DNA from: Bacillota bacterium
GTDB lineage: Bacteria > Bacillota > Clostridia > Tissierellales > Peptoniphilaceae
Direction of reading: 5' to 3'
Assembly (NCBI GenBank): GCA_023442775.1
Contig: JAEZXH010000002.1
Span: 1 to 51,472, forward strand
DNA length: 51,472 nt
Shown: positions 8,982 through 18,322 of the stretch, piece after piece
How the letters are laid out: each line of letters starts with the position of its first letter
How positions within the stretch are numbered: the stretch's first letter is position 1
The notes under the pieces: model-generated
Told to the model about the DNA's origin: nothing
Database searches by the model: none
Seen by the model: only the letters and a program-made list of their open reading frames with translations
Position numbers and translations under genes: made by a program

Positions 8982-10070
8982 ATGGATGAACGTCAAGATG
9001 GTTACAGGGAAATGAAGGAACAGGCGGAGAAGGTCTTTCGCGCAGGGGCGAGTACCCTTCTCGATTTGACGAGCCGAGGCCTCGATGCCCTCTCCATGCG
9101 CATGGGACGGGGTCCTTCCCATCTCCTTCCCGCAGAGGACCCTCGTCTTGTGAACCGCCGCCGCATCGACAACGGCGAGGGCATGGTCTGGATGATCTTT
9201 AGCGTGGCCTGGACCGCCTTCGTCCTCTTCTGTGAGCTCGGCATCATCATCGACGGCATAATCAGCGTCTCGCCCCTCGCCTTTTTGTCCCTCTCCATCC
9301 TCGCACTTCTCGGGGTGGGAGGAGGCGTCGGCGGCTTCTTCTACGGACGAAGCCTCAAAGCTCGCGGGGTGCGGATTCGCCGTTACTTGCGAGAACTCGG
9401 TGCCGGGACCGTGGTGGCGGTGCGGGACTTGGCCCTCGCCGCGGGAGTTTCGGAGATGAAGGTCGTCGAAGACGTGCGCTTCGCCCTCAAGCGTGAAATC
9501 TTTAAGGAGGCCCGCCTCGTCGAGGGGGACAGCATCTTCCTCTTGGACCGAGAGACCTACCGGGTCTATGTGAATCAACACCAAGGCCAGGTCCTCACCG
9601 GGAAGAAGCAAGACGTCCTTCCCGAGACCACAGAAAAACAGGAGGAGCGCCTGGCTCGTGAGGACTTCTTCAAGGACCTGGACCTCTTGGAGAAGGACTT
9701 TCAAGGAGAGGACCGGGAGAAGGTGGCGACGATTCGCCGCCTCGTCGAGGCCATCTTCCGTTTCCGGGACGAGCACCCAGAGACCGAGGAGAGTCTGCGC
9801 CGCTTCGAGACCTACTACCTGCCCACCCTCTTGCAACTCTTGCGCCGTCACCGGGAACTCTGTGGTGCCGATAGCGATGTGGCCCGAGAAACCCGCAAGG
9901 AGATAACCAAGGGACTGGATACGGTGATCACCGCCTTTCGTGGGGTCCTCGACGATTTGTCGAGCCGCATTCGCACCGATGCCCGGGCGGACATGCACGT
10001 CATGGAGACGATGATGCGCCAAGACGGCCTCTTGGGACGGGACTTTGGAAAGGAGAACGACGGTGAGTGA
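8982..10070 (+). CDS. XpaC-like membrane protein (5-bromo-4-chloroindolyl phosphate hydrolysis family), copy 1
   Basis: The 362-residue protein has two hydrophobic segments (about residues 68-115) that form a membrane hairpin, followed by a basic stretch and a long soluble part rich in charged helices. It resembles the XpaC family, which commonly precedes telA in Bacillota. The family name comes from an old activity assay; the true function is unknown. The ATG at 8982 has AAGGGTGAGGG upstream. A second, diverged copy follows at 10063, sharing the middle motif (VKDLALSVG in copy 2, VRDLALAAG here) and the C-terminal helical region ending in METMMRQDGL or LEMMMKRDGL. Confidence 0.75.
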   Translation: MDERQDGYREMKEQAEKVFRAGASTLLDLTSRGLDALSMRMGRGPSHLLPAEDPRLVNRRRIDNGEGMVWMIFSVAWTAFVLFCELGIIIDGIISVSPLAFLSLSILALLGVGGGVGGFFYGRSLKARGVRIRRYLRELGAGTVVAVRDLALAAGVSEMKVVEDVRFALKREIFKEARLVEGDSIFLLDRETYRVYVNQHQGQVLTGKKQDVLPETTEKQEERLAREDFFKDLDLLEKDFQGEDREKVATIRRLVEAIFRFRDEHPETEESLRRFETYYLPTLLQLLRRHRELCGADSDVARETRKEITKGLDTVITAFRGVLDDLSSRIRTDARADMHVMETMMRQDGLLGRDFGKENDGE

Positions 10071-11013
10071 CCATGGCGACTTGGCCAGGACCAAAGAGAT
10101 TGTGAGCCTCTTGCAAGAGGCTCGCGCACAAGAGAATCTCGTGGCGAGTGCCGTGGCGTGGCACATCCTTCAGAAGAAGGAGAAATTTCCCCTCTGGATT
10201 CTCCTCTTCGGCCTCTACTTTTTCTTCACTGGGACAGAGAGCATCGTCCTCTGGGGCCCCGCTCTTCTCTATGCCCTCGCGGTTTGGCTGCGCTCTCAAC
10301 GGGCCCTTCGTATCCACCGCTACATCTCTACAATCCTTCCAGAGACGGTGGCGACGGTGAAGGACTTGGCCCTCTCTGTGGGGAAGAAGGAGGAGACGGT
10401 GGTGAAGGACTTGCGCTGGGGGATTTCTCAGCGCATCTTCCCCGAAGGCTATCTCGTCGAGGACAGCCAGCTCTTTTTGCTGGACCGCCAGACCTTCTCC
10501 CTCTACCGAAAACTTCACAAGACACCCCTTGAGAAGACCGCGGATCCCGTCCTCGAAGACAGGACAGCCCCCTCTCACGAGGAGCGGAAAGAGGAGGATC
10601 CTTGCGCCAAGATTCTCTCCCACCTCGAGGTCCTCGAAGGGGACTTAGCCCCCCAAGATGGGAAAATCTTGCGCCGCATCATCGGCCTTGGGGAGGTCAT
10701 TGTCGCCCAGAGGGAGAAGACCAACCCGGCGGCCTATGTCCATTTTGAGGAGCAGTACCTCCCCACTGCGAAGAAACTCGCCGAAGGGGCACGGGATCTC
10801 GCTTGGCAAGAGACGAGTTCTGCGAAAAAGTCCCTCGAGGAGATTCGCCGAGGCCTCTTGGTGGTGGAAAAAGCCTTCCGCACCATGGTGGAAGACATTC
10901 ACAGTGAAGTGGGCAGCGACGCAAAGCGGGACCTCAGAGCCCTTGAGATGATGATGAAACGCGACGGATTGATGGAAGATCATCCCTTTGAGAAAGGACG
11001 AGACGATGCGTGA
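10063..11013 (+). CDS. XpaC-like membrane protein, copy 2
   Basis: This 316-residue paralog of the preceding gene has one hydrophobic hairpin (about residues 43-75), a central domain with the VATVKDLALSVG motif, and the same C-terminal helical region (LPTAKKLAEGARDL, then RALEMMMKRDGLM). GTG 10063 is the likely start, with AGGAG seven bases upstream and an overlap with the previous stop; an in-frame TTG at 10045 is less likely. The duplication beside telA suggests the two form a hetero-oligomeric membrane partner for TelA. That is inference from context. Confidence 0.72.
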   Translation: MSDHGDLARTKEIVSLLQEARAQENLVASAVAWHILQKKEKFPLWILLFGLYFFFTGTESIVLWGPALLYALAVWLRSQRALRIHRYISTILPETVATVKDLALSVGKKEETVVKDLRWGISQRIFPEGYLVEDSQLFLLDRQTFSLYRKLHKTPLEKTADPVLEDRTAPSHEERKEEDPCAKILSHLEVLEGDLAPQDGKILRRIIGLGEVIVAQREKTNPAAYVHFEEQYLPTAKKLAEGARDLAWQETSSAKKSLEEIRRGLLVVEKAFRTMVEDIHSEVGSDAKRDLRALEMMMKRDGLMEDHPFEKGRDDA

Positions 11014-12112
11014 GATTCAACTGACCTTACCTGAAGACGAAAAGCCGGAAGAGAAGGAAGTCTCTCTCTATCAGGAGGAGAAACAGGCCCTCTTGACTCC
11101 GGAAGAGGAACGTCAAGTGGCGGCCTTTGCCGAGACGATCAACCTCTTGGATTCGAAACACGTCTTGGAATACGGCTCCGGAGCCCAGGGCCGCATCGCC
11201 TCCTTCTCGGAGAAGACCTTGGAGAGTGTGCGCACCAAGGACCTCGGCGCCATCGGGGACCTCTTGGGAGACGTGGTCACGGAGCTGAAGAGCTTCGACC
11301 TCGAAGGGGAAAAGGGAATCAAGGGCTTCTTTAAGCGAAGTGCCAATAAGGCCCTAGGCATCAAGGCGAAGTACGCCAAGGCAGAGGCCAATGTGGAGAC
11401 CATTGCGAGAAACCTTGAGAATCACCAGATTACCCTCATGCGCGATGTGGCCACCTTCGACGAGATGTACGAGTTAAACGCCTCCTACCACAAGGAGCTC
11501 ACCATGTACATCATGGCGGGAAAGAAGCGCCTCGAGAAGGCGAGAAATGAGGAGCTTCCCGCCCTTGAGGCCAAGGCGAATCAGGCGACGGACACCTTGG
11601 CGATTCAAGAGGCGAGAGACTTTGCCGACGCCATGAATCGCTTCGAGAAGAAGCTCCACGACCTGGAACTGACGAGGACGGTGAGCCTTCAGATGGCGCC
11701 CCAGATTCGGATGCTTCAGGCCTCCAATGCGGTGATGGTGGAGAAGATTCAATCCACCTTGGTGAACACCATTCCCCTCTGGAAGAGTCAGATGGTCCTC
11801 GCCCTTGGGGCCCTTCACACGGGAGAGGCCGCCCGGGCCCAACAGCTCGTCACGGGCCTTACCAACGATCTGCTCCGGAAAAACGCCGAGGCCCTTCATC
11901 AGAGCACGGTGGAGACGGCACGCGCCGCCGAGGAATCCATCGTCGACGTGGAGACCTTGCGCCACACCAACGAGGAACTCATCAACGCCTTGACGGAAGT
12001 CCAACAGATTCAAGCCGATGGGCGCAAGCGTCGTCAAGAGGCGGAAGTGGAGATTCGCCGCATCGAAGAAGATTTGAAAAAGTCCCTGCTCCAACTGGGA
12101 CAGAGACGATGA
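11006..12112 (+). CDS. telA: Toxic anion resistance protein TelA
   Basis: The 368-residue protein is predicted to be almost entirely helical and belongs to the TelA/KlaA family, named for tellurite resistance but widespread as an envelope-stress protein of unclear mechanism. Typical features are the internal SFDLEGEKGIKGFF region and the later TLVNTIPLWKSQMVLALG stretch. It starts at ATG 11006, overlapping the previous stop by eight bases, with AAAGGACG upstream; a TTG at 10988 is an alternative. A terminator follows directly. Together with the two XpaC-like genes it forms one transcription unit. Confidence 0.88.
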   Translation: MREIQLTLPEDEKPEEKEVSLYQEEKQALLTPEEERQVAAFAETINLLDSKHVLEYGSGAQGRIASFSEKTLESVRTKDLGAIGDLLGDVVTELKSFDLEGEKGIKGFFKRSANKALGIKAKYAKAEANVETIARNLENHQITLMRDVATFDEMYELNASYHKELTMYIMAGKKRLEKARNEELPALEAKANQATDTLAIQEARDFADAMNRFEKKLHDLELTRTVSLQMAPQIRMLQASNAVMVEKIQSTLVNTIPLWKSQMVLALGALHTGEAARAQQLVTGLTNDLLRKNAEALHQSTVETARAAEESIVDVETLRHTNEELINALTEVQQIQADGRKRRQEAEVEIRRIEEDLKKSLLQLGQRR

Positions 12113-12137
12113 GAACCGGGTCCTCCGGTTCTTTTTT
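12112..12137 (+). terminator. Terminator after telA
   Basis: AGAACCGG (12112-12119) pairs with CCGGTTCT (12125-12132), followed by a run of T. It ends just before the next start codon. Confidence 0.88.
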
Positions 12138-12139
12138 CC

Positions 12140-12772
12140 ATGATGAAAGCCATCTTTCTCCACGGCCTGGGACAAAAGGCCTTTCACTGGGATGGGGTGC
12201 GCGAGAGGCTTAGTCTTGAGAGCGAGGCCTGGGAGCTGACCCACCTTTATCGCTACCCGCCGAGCCTCTTTATCTTGGCGAACCACCTGCGCCGCCGCCT
12301 CATCCTTGAAGAAGAGGAGGTGCTCCTCGTGGGCCTCTCCCTTGGGGCCATGGTCGCTTTGGAAATCATGAGAGACCCGCCGGAGTCGGTGAAGGGTCTC
12401 GTCCTCTCAGGAGCCCATGTAGACCTTCGGCACCACTCGGGGCAAAAGGCCCTTCAACTCATGAGTGGCCTCGGTCCCAAGGGACTCTATGTCCGCCTCG
12501 GCCTCTCCCGGAAGAATTTCCACGGCTTTGTGAAGAGCTTCGAGGACTTCTGCGTCCTCGACGTCCTCTCCACCATCGAGGTCCCCACCCTCATCCTCTG
12601 CGGCACCCGGGACGCGCCGGCGCGAAAAAATGCGATGATTCTTCATCGAGAGATTCCCTCCTCGACCCTGCGCTGGGTTCCCGGGGCGGGGCATCTCTTA
12701 AATGAACACCAAGAGGAGTTCTTCGCCGCCGCCATCGAGGACTTTCTCAAGGCACAAAAAAAGAGCCCGTAG
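12140..12772 (+). CDS. Alpha/beta hydrolase, probable serine esterase
   Basis: The 210 residues show the alpha/beta-hydrolase order: oxyanion region FLHGLG near the N-terminus, nucleophile elbow GLSLG (about S85), acid in CGTRDAP and catalytic histidine in GAGHLLNEH. The cap is small, as in single-domain esterases; the substrate cannot be told. The start (ATG 12140 or 12143) lies only a few bases after the telA terminator and lacks a recognisable ribosome binding site, so expression may rely on read-through or a weak leaderless message. Confidence 0.8.
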   Translation: MMKAIFLHGLGQKAFHWDGVRERLSLESEAWELTHLYRYPPSLFILANHLRRRLILEEEEVLLVGLSLGAMVALEIMRDPPESVKGLVLSGAHVDLRHHSGQKALQLMSGLGPKGLYVRLGLSRKNFHGFVKSFEDFCVLDVLSTIEVPTLILCGTRDAPARKNAMILHREIPSSTLRWVPGAGHLLNEHQEEFFAAAIEDFLKAQKKSP

Positions 12773-12785
12773 GCTCTTTTTTTAT
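12755..12785. terminator. Bidirectional terminator between convergent genes
   Basis: A-tract, then GAGCC-CGTA-GGCTC, then a T-tract. It serves the hydrolase on the plus strand and the SLH protein on the minus strand, and overlaps the ends of both genes. Confidence 0.85.
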
Positions 12786-15700
12786 TGGTAGGAGACTGTT
12801 CCATCAGAGGCGATGCGAATGGTCCAAGGGGCATAGCCCTCAGCCTTGAGAACAATGACATTTTCCTGTCCTCTCTTGTAGGCGGAATCCGTGTCAAATT
12901 CCATATATTGACTGGTTCTGTTGTAGAGATAGTAGTGGTTCTCAGAAGGACCAAAGGGATTGCCGTCGCTCTCCGTGTAGGTGACGCCATTGAGAGTCAC
13001 CGATGTGAGATGATCGAGATACTCTGTAACGTCCGCCTTTGCACCAGTTCTACTCCACCATACCTGCAGTCCATCATAGGATTGAGGGGATTTCGACCAA
13101 GCGAGGGAGGTAGGGATGGGTTTTTCCTTCGGTGCTTCAGGCTTTTCTTTAGGTTCTGTTGTAGGATTGGGATCCGTCTTGGATTCGTCGACGGAAAGGA
13201 CCACGTCAAAGGGCTTGTTGCCACGTCCGGTGATGGTCACCGTATTCTTTTCCCCTGGGACGAGGGCGCCGCCACCGAGGAGGATGGTGTAGCCGTTGTA
13301 CACGCGAGGTTGGTAATTAAAACTTGAGGTGGTCACTTTATCAGAACTGGTTTCCCATTCATAGGCGCGGCCATTGACAGAGAGTTTTTCAATGGAGTGA
13401 AGCCAGGATTTCATCTCATTGGAAGATTCGAAATCGAGGACGTAGAGTTCACCTTCGCGCTTCACCGTGGGGTTTGTATTGGGAGCATCTTGACGGTCGC
13501 GATTTACGAGAACCGATACGGATCGAGCGCCATAGTGCTCGGCGTCGATGGTGATCTCATAGGTTCCAGGCCGGTCAAAGTATCCCTCCATGATGGTAAT
13601 GGCTGTGCCCGTGGAGGTGTAGTATCGATTGCCGCCAGTCCCACCGGTTTTCGCATCATAGATCTGAATCGTGCCCTCAGAGGGGGAGCGTAGAGTGATG
13701 GATTTGAGGTGGGAGAGGAAATCTCCTTTGCTCCCTTCGATGCGAATGCTCACCCGATCGGAGCCTGCGACATAGGCGGCTTTATCGGGGACGAGTTTGA
13801 TGGACTCGAGATTCTTCGCATGGTCCACATTAAAGCGCAAGGGGCGGTACCCATCGGCTTTGAGCGTGAATTCTAAAAGTCCGAATCCGATGGCCTCTTC
13901 CTTGATGGTGAGGCGATTTCCTTCAATCTGGTAGTCTCCATCCTGCAAGGGCATGGGTGTCCCAGAGACCTCAATAGAACTCAGGTGCGAGAAATACTCG
14001 GAATCGACGGTTTCAAAGACGAGATCTTCACCTTCTGGGAAGGTGGAAGTTTTTTCTCCATCGCGAAGGCCATAGACCAAGGGTGGCTCCACGCCACGGT
14101 CATGGGAGTATTGCACTTCCCCTAAGAGATTGTCCTCAAGGACTTCCTTAAAGGCATGGGGGTTCGAGGTGACACGTCCCGTGGGAGCGTAGTCGGCGAA
14201 GGGAAGATAGACACCACCGATGGCGGCTTGTTGGACGGCATCGACGTAGCTCGTCCAGTCATAGGCATCCTTCATCGTCTTTGCGTAGACCCGATCGAGG
14301 GAGAGACTGTCAAATCGTGCAGAAATCGATTTGGCGTGCTCATCTTGATAACCGAGAGCGTTGAGAATCTTTGCGTTGGCAATGAGATCTCCAGAGAAGG
14401 CGAGATCTGCACTCATGGCGACGGTACCACCGCCAGATCCGTCGGGACTTGGGGTGACGCCGATGGAGGTGGCACGAGTCATGGCATCGACGCGAGGAGC
14501 CGTTCTTCTCTCGGAGGGCTCCTTTCCACTTACGACGCGAAACTGGGTGGACACTTCTTGATAGCCAGTGGCATAGACCTTGAGGGTGTAGGTTCCCTTG
14601 AGAGGGATATTGTTTCGTCCCTCGGGGGTTGTATCGTCGTTATAGAGGACGAGAACATCGGAGAGGAGATAGTAATCGTCAATCTTTCTCAAGTTGTGAG
14701 AAGTTCCCTCGGGATCGATGAGAAGGACTTTTTCAATGGGGAAGGTGGCGCCATAGGTGAGTCCTTCCACACGGAACCGAATGCGATCGCCACTCTCAAT
14801 GCGTCCACTTCCCTTTTGCTGGAGGGTAAAGGTCTCATGGTTGAGGACGTGGATTGGGACGAAGGCACTTTGATGAGAGGTCGAAGCAATTCTTAAGACA
14901 TAGCGGCCTGCATTGCGCATATTGGTCTGGGGCACCGAGACTCGAATGCGCCCAACTTCGTGATTGTGGTGGGTCGTGATGTCTTTGGAAAATGCGAGTT
15001 TCGGAGAGAGGACACGACGTTCGGGACCCTGCTCTAAGAGGGCGACGCTCTGTTCACGTTCTTCAATCCCATCGAACCATGCGCGCTCTACGGGACTGCC
15101 GATGGAGAAGAGAACTTCAACGGTGCCACTGCCGTGTTCATCGAGGATGGCATCTGGGGCATAGAAGGGGGCGGGAGCATCTGCACGCAGTTTTTCACTG
15201 TGGAAGACGTCGAAGGTGGTCTTCTTCGGATGCACCCGTGCAAATCCTTGGTCATCATAGTTCGTGAGATGGTAGTCCCATACGGGAATGGGTCCGTGTC
15301 CAAGGATGAGATAGGGATCCGTATCGATGCGTAGGGTTGCAGGGGTTGGATTGGGATTGTCGGAAAGAGTTTTTTCCTGTACGGCTCCGTCCTGGTTCCG
15401 CACGACACGGAGCGTTTTCGGTTGGAGGTGGCTCAGCTCCCACTTGGCGAGGTTTCCATCGTCGGAGATGGGCGTCACCGCATCTGTGACGTCGGTGCCA
15501 TCGACAAAGATGCGATGATCTTTGAGAGAACCTTCGGTGAATCGAAGGCTGACGTATTGTGCCCATCCCAGATCGTGGATTTTTGTCTCTTCCTCAAAGA
15601 TGACTTTAGGGTCTTCTTGAGGGGATGGATTTGGAGCGGGGTCCTTGTCCTTATCTTCTTCCCTAGGGGGAGCGATTGGAGTGGGGTCCTTGTCCTTATC

Positions 15701-16483
15701 TTCTTCCCTAGGAGGAGTGATTGGAGCGGGAGCCGGTGCGGGTTTTGGTGCCTCGGGGGCTGGCTTTGGTGCGGGAGTGGGAGTCGGCGCCAAGAGGCCG
15801 ACGATGTACCCGTCAATGGCAGGCTTCTTGGCAACCGGGGTTACCTTCGGGGTTTCGGGGGCCTTTTTCGGGGCCTCGACGGGAGCCACCGGGCCCTTCT
15901 TTTGGTCCACGAGAAGGAGCATCTTCGCCGCTTCGGCGCGGGTGATGGTGCGCTTCGGGGCGAGGCTCTCTCCGTCGCCTTGGAGAATCTTCTCCGTCAC
16001 CATCCGACCCATGGCCTCCTTCGCATACCCCGCCACCTCCGAGGCGTCGGAGAAGCGGGAGAGGTCGTCGGGAGTCGCGGTGGACTTTAAGAGGCGAGAG
16101 AGAATCACCGCCGCATCTTGGCGGGTGAGGGCATCCTTTGGAGAGAGGGTCGTCGTCGAGGTCCCAGAGAGGAGCCCTTCTCCCACGGCGAGTGCGAGGG
16201 GTTCATAGGCCCAGTCCGAGGACTTGATGTCCCGATAGGTCGAGAGGTCGGCGGCCTTCTTCAAGGGGAAGAGGCGGGCGAGCATCGCCGCAAATTCTTG
16301 ACGGTTGACGGCGCGGTTGGGCTCGTATGTATCCTGAGCGGTTCCCTTCAAGACCCCGCGGGCGATGAGATCTTCCATGGGTTTTTGAGCCCAGTGCCCC
16401 GAGATATCGCTAGCCCAGACGGGAAGCGTCGGGGCGAGGAGACTCGCCGAGAGAGTGACGGCGAGAAGTGTACGTTTCTTCAT
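12782..16483 (-). CDS. Large SLH-domain cell-surface protein with DUF1533-like repeats
   Basis: The 1233-residue protein starts with a signal peptide (MKKRTLLAVTLSASLLAPTLPVWAS). Three S-layer homology domains (about residues 26-200) follow, with SGHWAQKPMEDLIARGVLKG as the first and TITRAEAAKMLLLV closing the third; these bind wall-linked polysaccharide. Next comes a Pro/Ala linker with a 15-residue tandem repeat, then about 900 residues of beta-rich repeats. Several contain hydrophobic, DUF1533/hemoglobin-interacting-like units (for example DRVSIRIEGSKGDFLSHL followed by SITL). A surface adhesin or host-factor binder is plausible; haem binding is only suggested by the family. AAGAGG lies upstream of the ATG. 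Confidence 0.82.
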   Translation of the reverse strand: MKKRTLLAVTLSASLLAPTLPVWASDISGHWAQKPMEDLIARGVLKGTAQDTYEPNRAVNRQEFAAMLARLFPLKKAADLSTYRDIKSSDWAYEPLALAVGEGLLSGTSTTTLSPKDALTRQDAAVILSRLLKSTATPDDLSRFSDASEVAGYAKEAMGRMVTEKILQGDGESLAPKRTITRAEAAKMLLLVDQKKGPVAPVEAPKKAPETPKVTPVAKKPAIDGYIVGLLAPTPTPAPKPAPEAPKPAPAPAPITPPREEDKDKDPTPIAPPREEDKDKDPAPNPSPQEDPKVIFEEETKIHDLGWAQYVSLRFTEGSLKDHRIFVDGTDVTDAVTPISDDGNLAKWELSHLQPKTLRVVRNQDGAVQEKTLSDNPNPTPATLRIDTDPYLILGHGPIPVWDYHLTNYDDQGFARVHPKKTTFDVFHSEKLRADAPAPFYAPDAILDEHGSGTVEVLFSIGSPVERAWFDGIEEREQSVALLEQGPERRVLSPKLAFSKDITTHHNHEVGRIRVSVPQTNMRNAGRYVLRIASTSHQSAFVPIHVLNHETFTLQQKGSGRIESGDRIRFRVEGLTYGATFPIEKVLLIDPEGTSHNLRKIDDYYLLSDVLVLYNDDTTPEGRNNIPLKGTYTLKVYATGYQEVSTQFRVVSGKEPSERRTAPRVDAMTRATSIGVTPSPDGSGGGTVAMSADLAFSGDLIANAKILNALGYQDEHAKSISARFDSLSLDRVYAKTMKDAYDWTSYVDAVQQAAIGGVYLPFADYAPTGRVTSNPHAFKEVLEDNLLGEVQYSHDRGVEPPLVYGLRDGEKTSTFPEGEDLVFETVDSEYFSHLSSIEVSGTPMPLQDGDYQIEGNRLTIKEEAIGFGLLEFTLKADGYRPLRFNVDHAKNLESIKLVPDKAAYVAGSDRVSIRIEGSKGDFLSHLKSITLRSPSEGTIQIYDAKTGGTGGNRYYTSTGTAITIMEGYFDRPGTYEITIDAEHYGARSVSVLVNRDRQDAPNTNPTVKREGELYVLDFESSNEMKSWLHSIEKLSVNGRAYEWETSSDKVTTSSFNYQPRVYNGYTILLGGGALVPGEKNTVTITGRGNKPFDVVLSVDESKTDPNPTTEPKEKPEAPKEKPIPTSLAWSKSPQSYDGLQVWWSRTGAKADVTEYLDHLTSVTLNGVTYTESDGNPFGPSENHYYLYNRTSQYMEFDTDSAYKRGQENVIVLKAEGYAPWTIRIASDGTVSYQ
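15636..15725 (-). repeat. 45-base tandem repeat coding for a Pro/Glu/Lys/Asp linker
   Basis: Two near-identical 45-base units encode PPREEDKDKDPTPIA and PPREEDKDKDPAPNP in the spacer between the SLH domains and the distal repeats. The shared 30 bases start at 15638 and 15683. Such units are prone to change in copy number, which would alter linker length. Confidence 0.75.
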
Positions 16484-16589
16484 AGAGAGTTCAACCTCTT
16501 TCTTTCTACAGTGATAGACATTCTCATTTTACTGGAGAATCGAAGAGACTGTGATTCAAAAAATTACGGACTTTTTTCAAAAAATGGTC

Positions 16590-16616
16590 AAAAAAAAGAG
16601 AGGGGTGCCCCCCTCT
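16590..16616 (-). terminator. Terminator of the riboflavin operon
   Basis: On the minus strand AGAGGGG pairs with CCCCTCT (plus positions 99-105 and 110-116 of the 16500s block), followed by a T-tract (plus A-run at 16591-16597). It lies downstream of the ribH stop. Confidence 0.85.
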
Positions 16617-16635
16617 TTCTCTCAACTTGTTTGGG

Positions 16636-17094
16636 TTACCCCTTTAAGAGATTGACCATTTCGATGGCGGAGATGGCTGCCTCGGCCCCTTTGTTCCCCG
16701 CCTTGGTGCCGGCGCGCTCCACCGCCTGCTCAATGGTTTCCGTGGTGAGGACCCCAAAGATGACGGGGCACTTCGTCTCGAGGCTCACCTGGGCGATGCC
16801 CTTCGCCACCTCCGAGGAGACGAGTTCATAGTGACTCGTGGCTCCGCGAATCACGGCGCCGAGGCAGATGATGGCGTCGTAGTTTTTGCTCTCGGCGAGG
16901 TGCTTTGCCATGAGGGGAATCTCAAAGGCTCCCGGGACTTTCACCAGGGTGATGTCCTCGTCCTTGGCTCCGTGGCGCAGGAGGGCATCTTCCGCCCCTT
17001 CCACGAGGCGGTCGGTGATGAAGGAGTTGAAGCGACTGACGACGATGGCGATGCGTTGGTCTTGGGCCTGGAGGTGGCCTTCTAAGTGTTTCAT
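16636..17094 (-). CDS. ribH: 6,7-dimethyl-8-ribityllumazine synthase
   Basis: RibH condenses the ribityl-aminopyrimidine from the RibD branch with the four-carbon unit from the RibB activity. The 152 residues are the normal size, with the motifs SRFN near the start, GAFEIP in the middle and CLGAVIRGATSHYE carrying the catalytic histidine. The C-terminal AGTKAGNKGAEAA segment is also typical; it normally assembles as a 60-mer shell. The start overlaps the ribBA stop (ATGA). It is the last gene of the riboflavin operon. Confidence 0.96.
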   Translation of the reverse strand: MKHLEGHLQAQDQRIAIVVSRFNSFITDRLVEGAEDALLRHGAKDEDITLVKVPGAFEIPLMAKHLAESKNYDAIICLGAVIRGATSHYELVSSEVAKGIAQVSLETKCPVIFGVLTTETIEQAVERAGTKAGNKGAEAAISAIEMVNLLKG

Positions 17095-18313
17095 GCGGTG
17101 TGTCCTTTCTCGGGGGCGTCGACGAGGAAGAGGGAGTGGCCCATGCGTTCCTTTTTCGTCTGGAGGTAGGCGTGGTCGTGGCAGGTGGGGCAGATTTCAA
17201 TGGGGATGCGCTCGGCGACGTCGATGCCGTAGCGGGTGATCTGTTCCACCTTGTCGGGATTGTTGGTCATGAGGTTTAGGGAGCTTACGCCCAAGTGGCG
17301 CAGAATGGCGGCGGCGACGGCGTAGTCTCTCCCGTCGGCGGGAAAGCCCAGGGCGAGGTTGGCGTCTAGAGTGTCCATCCCCTGTTCTTGGAGGACGTAG
17401 GCGCGAAGTTTATTCATGAGGCCAATGCCCCGGCCCTCTTGGCGCAGGTAGAGGACGAGGCCTCGGCCCTTTTCCTCCACTGCGTCCATGGCCTTGGCGA
17501 ATTGGTCGCCGCAGTCACAGCGCAAGGACCCGAAGGTGTCCCCGGTGAGGCACTCCGAGTGAAGGCGACAGAGAACGGCTCGTCGCCGGAGAGGTCCCCT
17601 TTGACGAGGGCGACGTGGTGCTCTCCCGTGAGGCGATCCACGAAGCCGTGGGCGCGGAAGACACCGTGTTTTGTGGGCATCTGGGCGACGGCAATCTCCT
17701 CGACCCGAGAGGCGTCACTGCGCAGGTGTTCTTGGAGTTCGGCGATGGTGACGTGGACGAGGCCGTGGGCCGCGGCGTAGTCTTCGAGGCCCTGTCCCGT
17801 CAACATGGTGCCATCATCGGCCATGATTTCACAGCAGAGGCCACAGGGGCGAAGGCCGGCGAGGCGACAGAGATCTACCGTGGCCTCGGTGTGGCCTCCC
17901 CGGACGAGGACCCCGCCCTCTCGTGCGACGAGGGGGAACATGTGCCCGGGGCGGCGGAAGTCTTCGGGGGTCGTTTTCTCGTTGACGGTGGCCATCGCCG
18001 TGGCGGAGCGGTCGTAGGCGGAGATTCCCGTGGAGTTGGAGACGTGGTCGATGGAGACGGTAAAGGCCGTGGCGTGGGGGTCGGTGTTTTCCGAGACCAT
18101 CGGGTGGAGGTCGAGTCTTTTCGCGAGTTCCGCCTCCATGGGCATGCAGATGAGGCCGCGGCCGTAGGTGGCCATGAAGTTGAGGTTCTCTGGAGTGGCG
18201 TGCTCGGCGGCACAGATGAGGTCTCCTTCATTCTCCCGGTCCTTGTCGTCGGTGACGAGGATGAGACGACCTTGGCGAAGGGCCTCGAGGGCGAGGGTGA
18301 GATTGTGAGTCAT
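17091..18313 (-). pseudogene. ribBA: ribBA (DHBP synthase / GTP cyclohydrolase II), interrupted by a one-base frameshift
   Basis: The N-terminal part (minus, from 18313) is a complete 3,4-dihydroxy-2-butanone 4-phosphate synthase, with DDKDRENEGDLI near residue 22 and RRPGHMFPL. The GTP cyclohydrolase II part starts normally up to DEPFSVAF. It then leaves frame exactly where HSECLTGDTFGSLRCDCG should follow; that sequence, with all three zinc cysteines, continues in the other frame down to 17091. One base is missing near 17559-17562 (TTCAC in place of TTCCAC). If real, the cyclohydrolase domain is lost while RibB could still be made; if a sequencing error, the gene is intact. RBS AAGGAGGAG precedes ATG 18313. 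Confidence 0.85.
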
Positions 18314-18322
18314 AGCTCCTCC

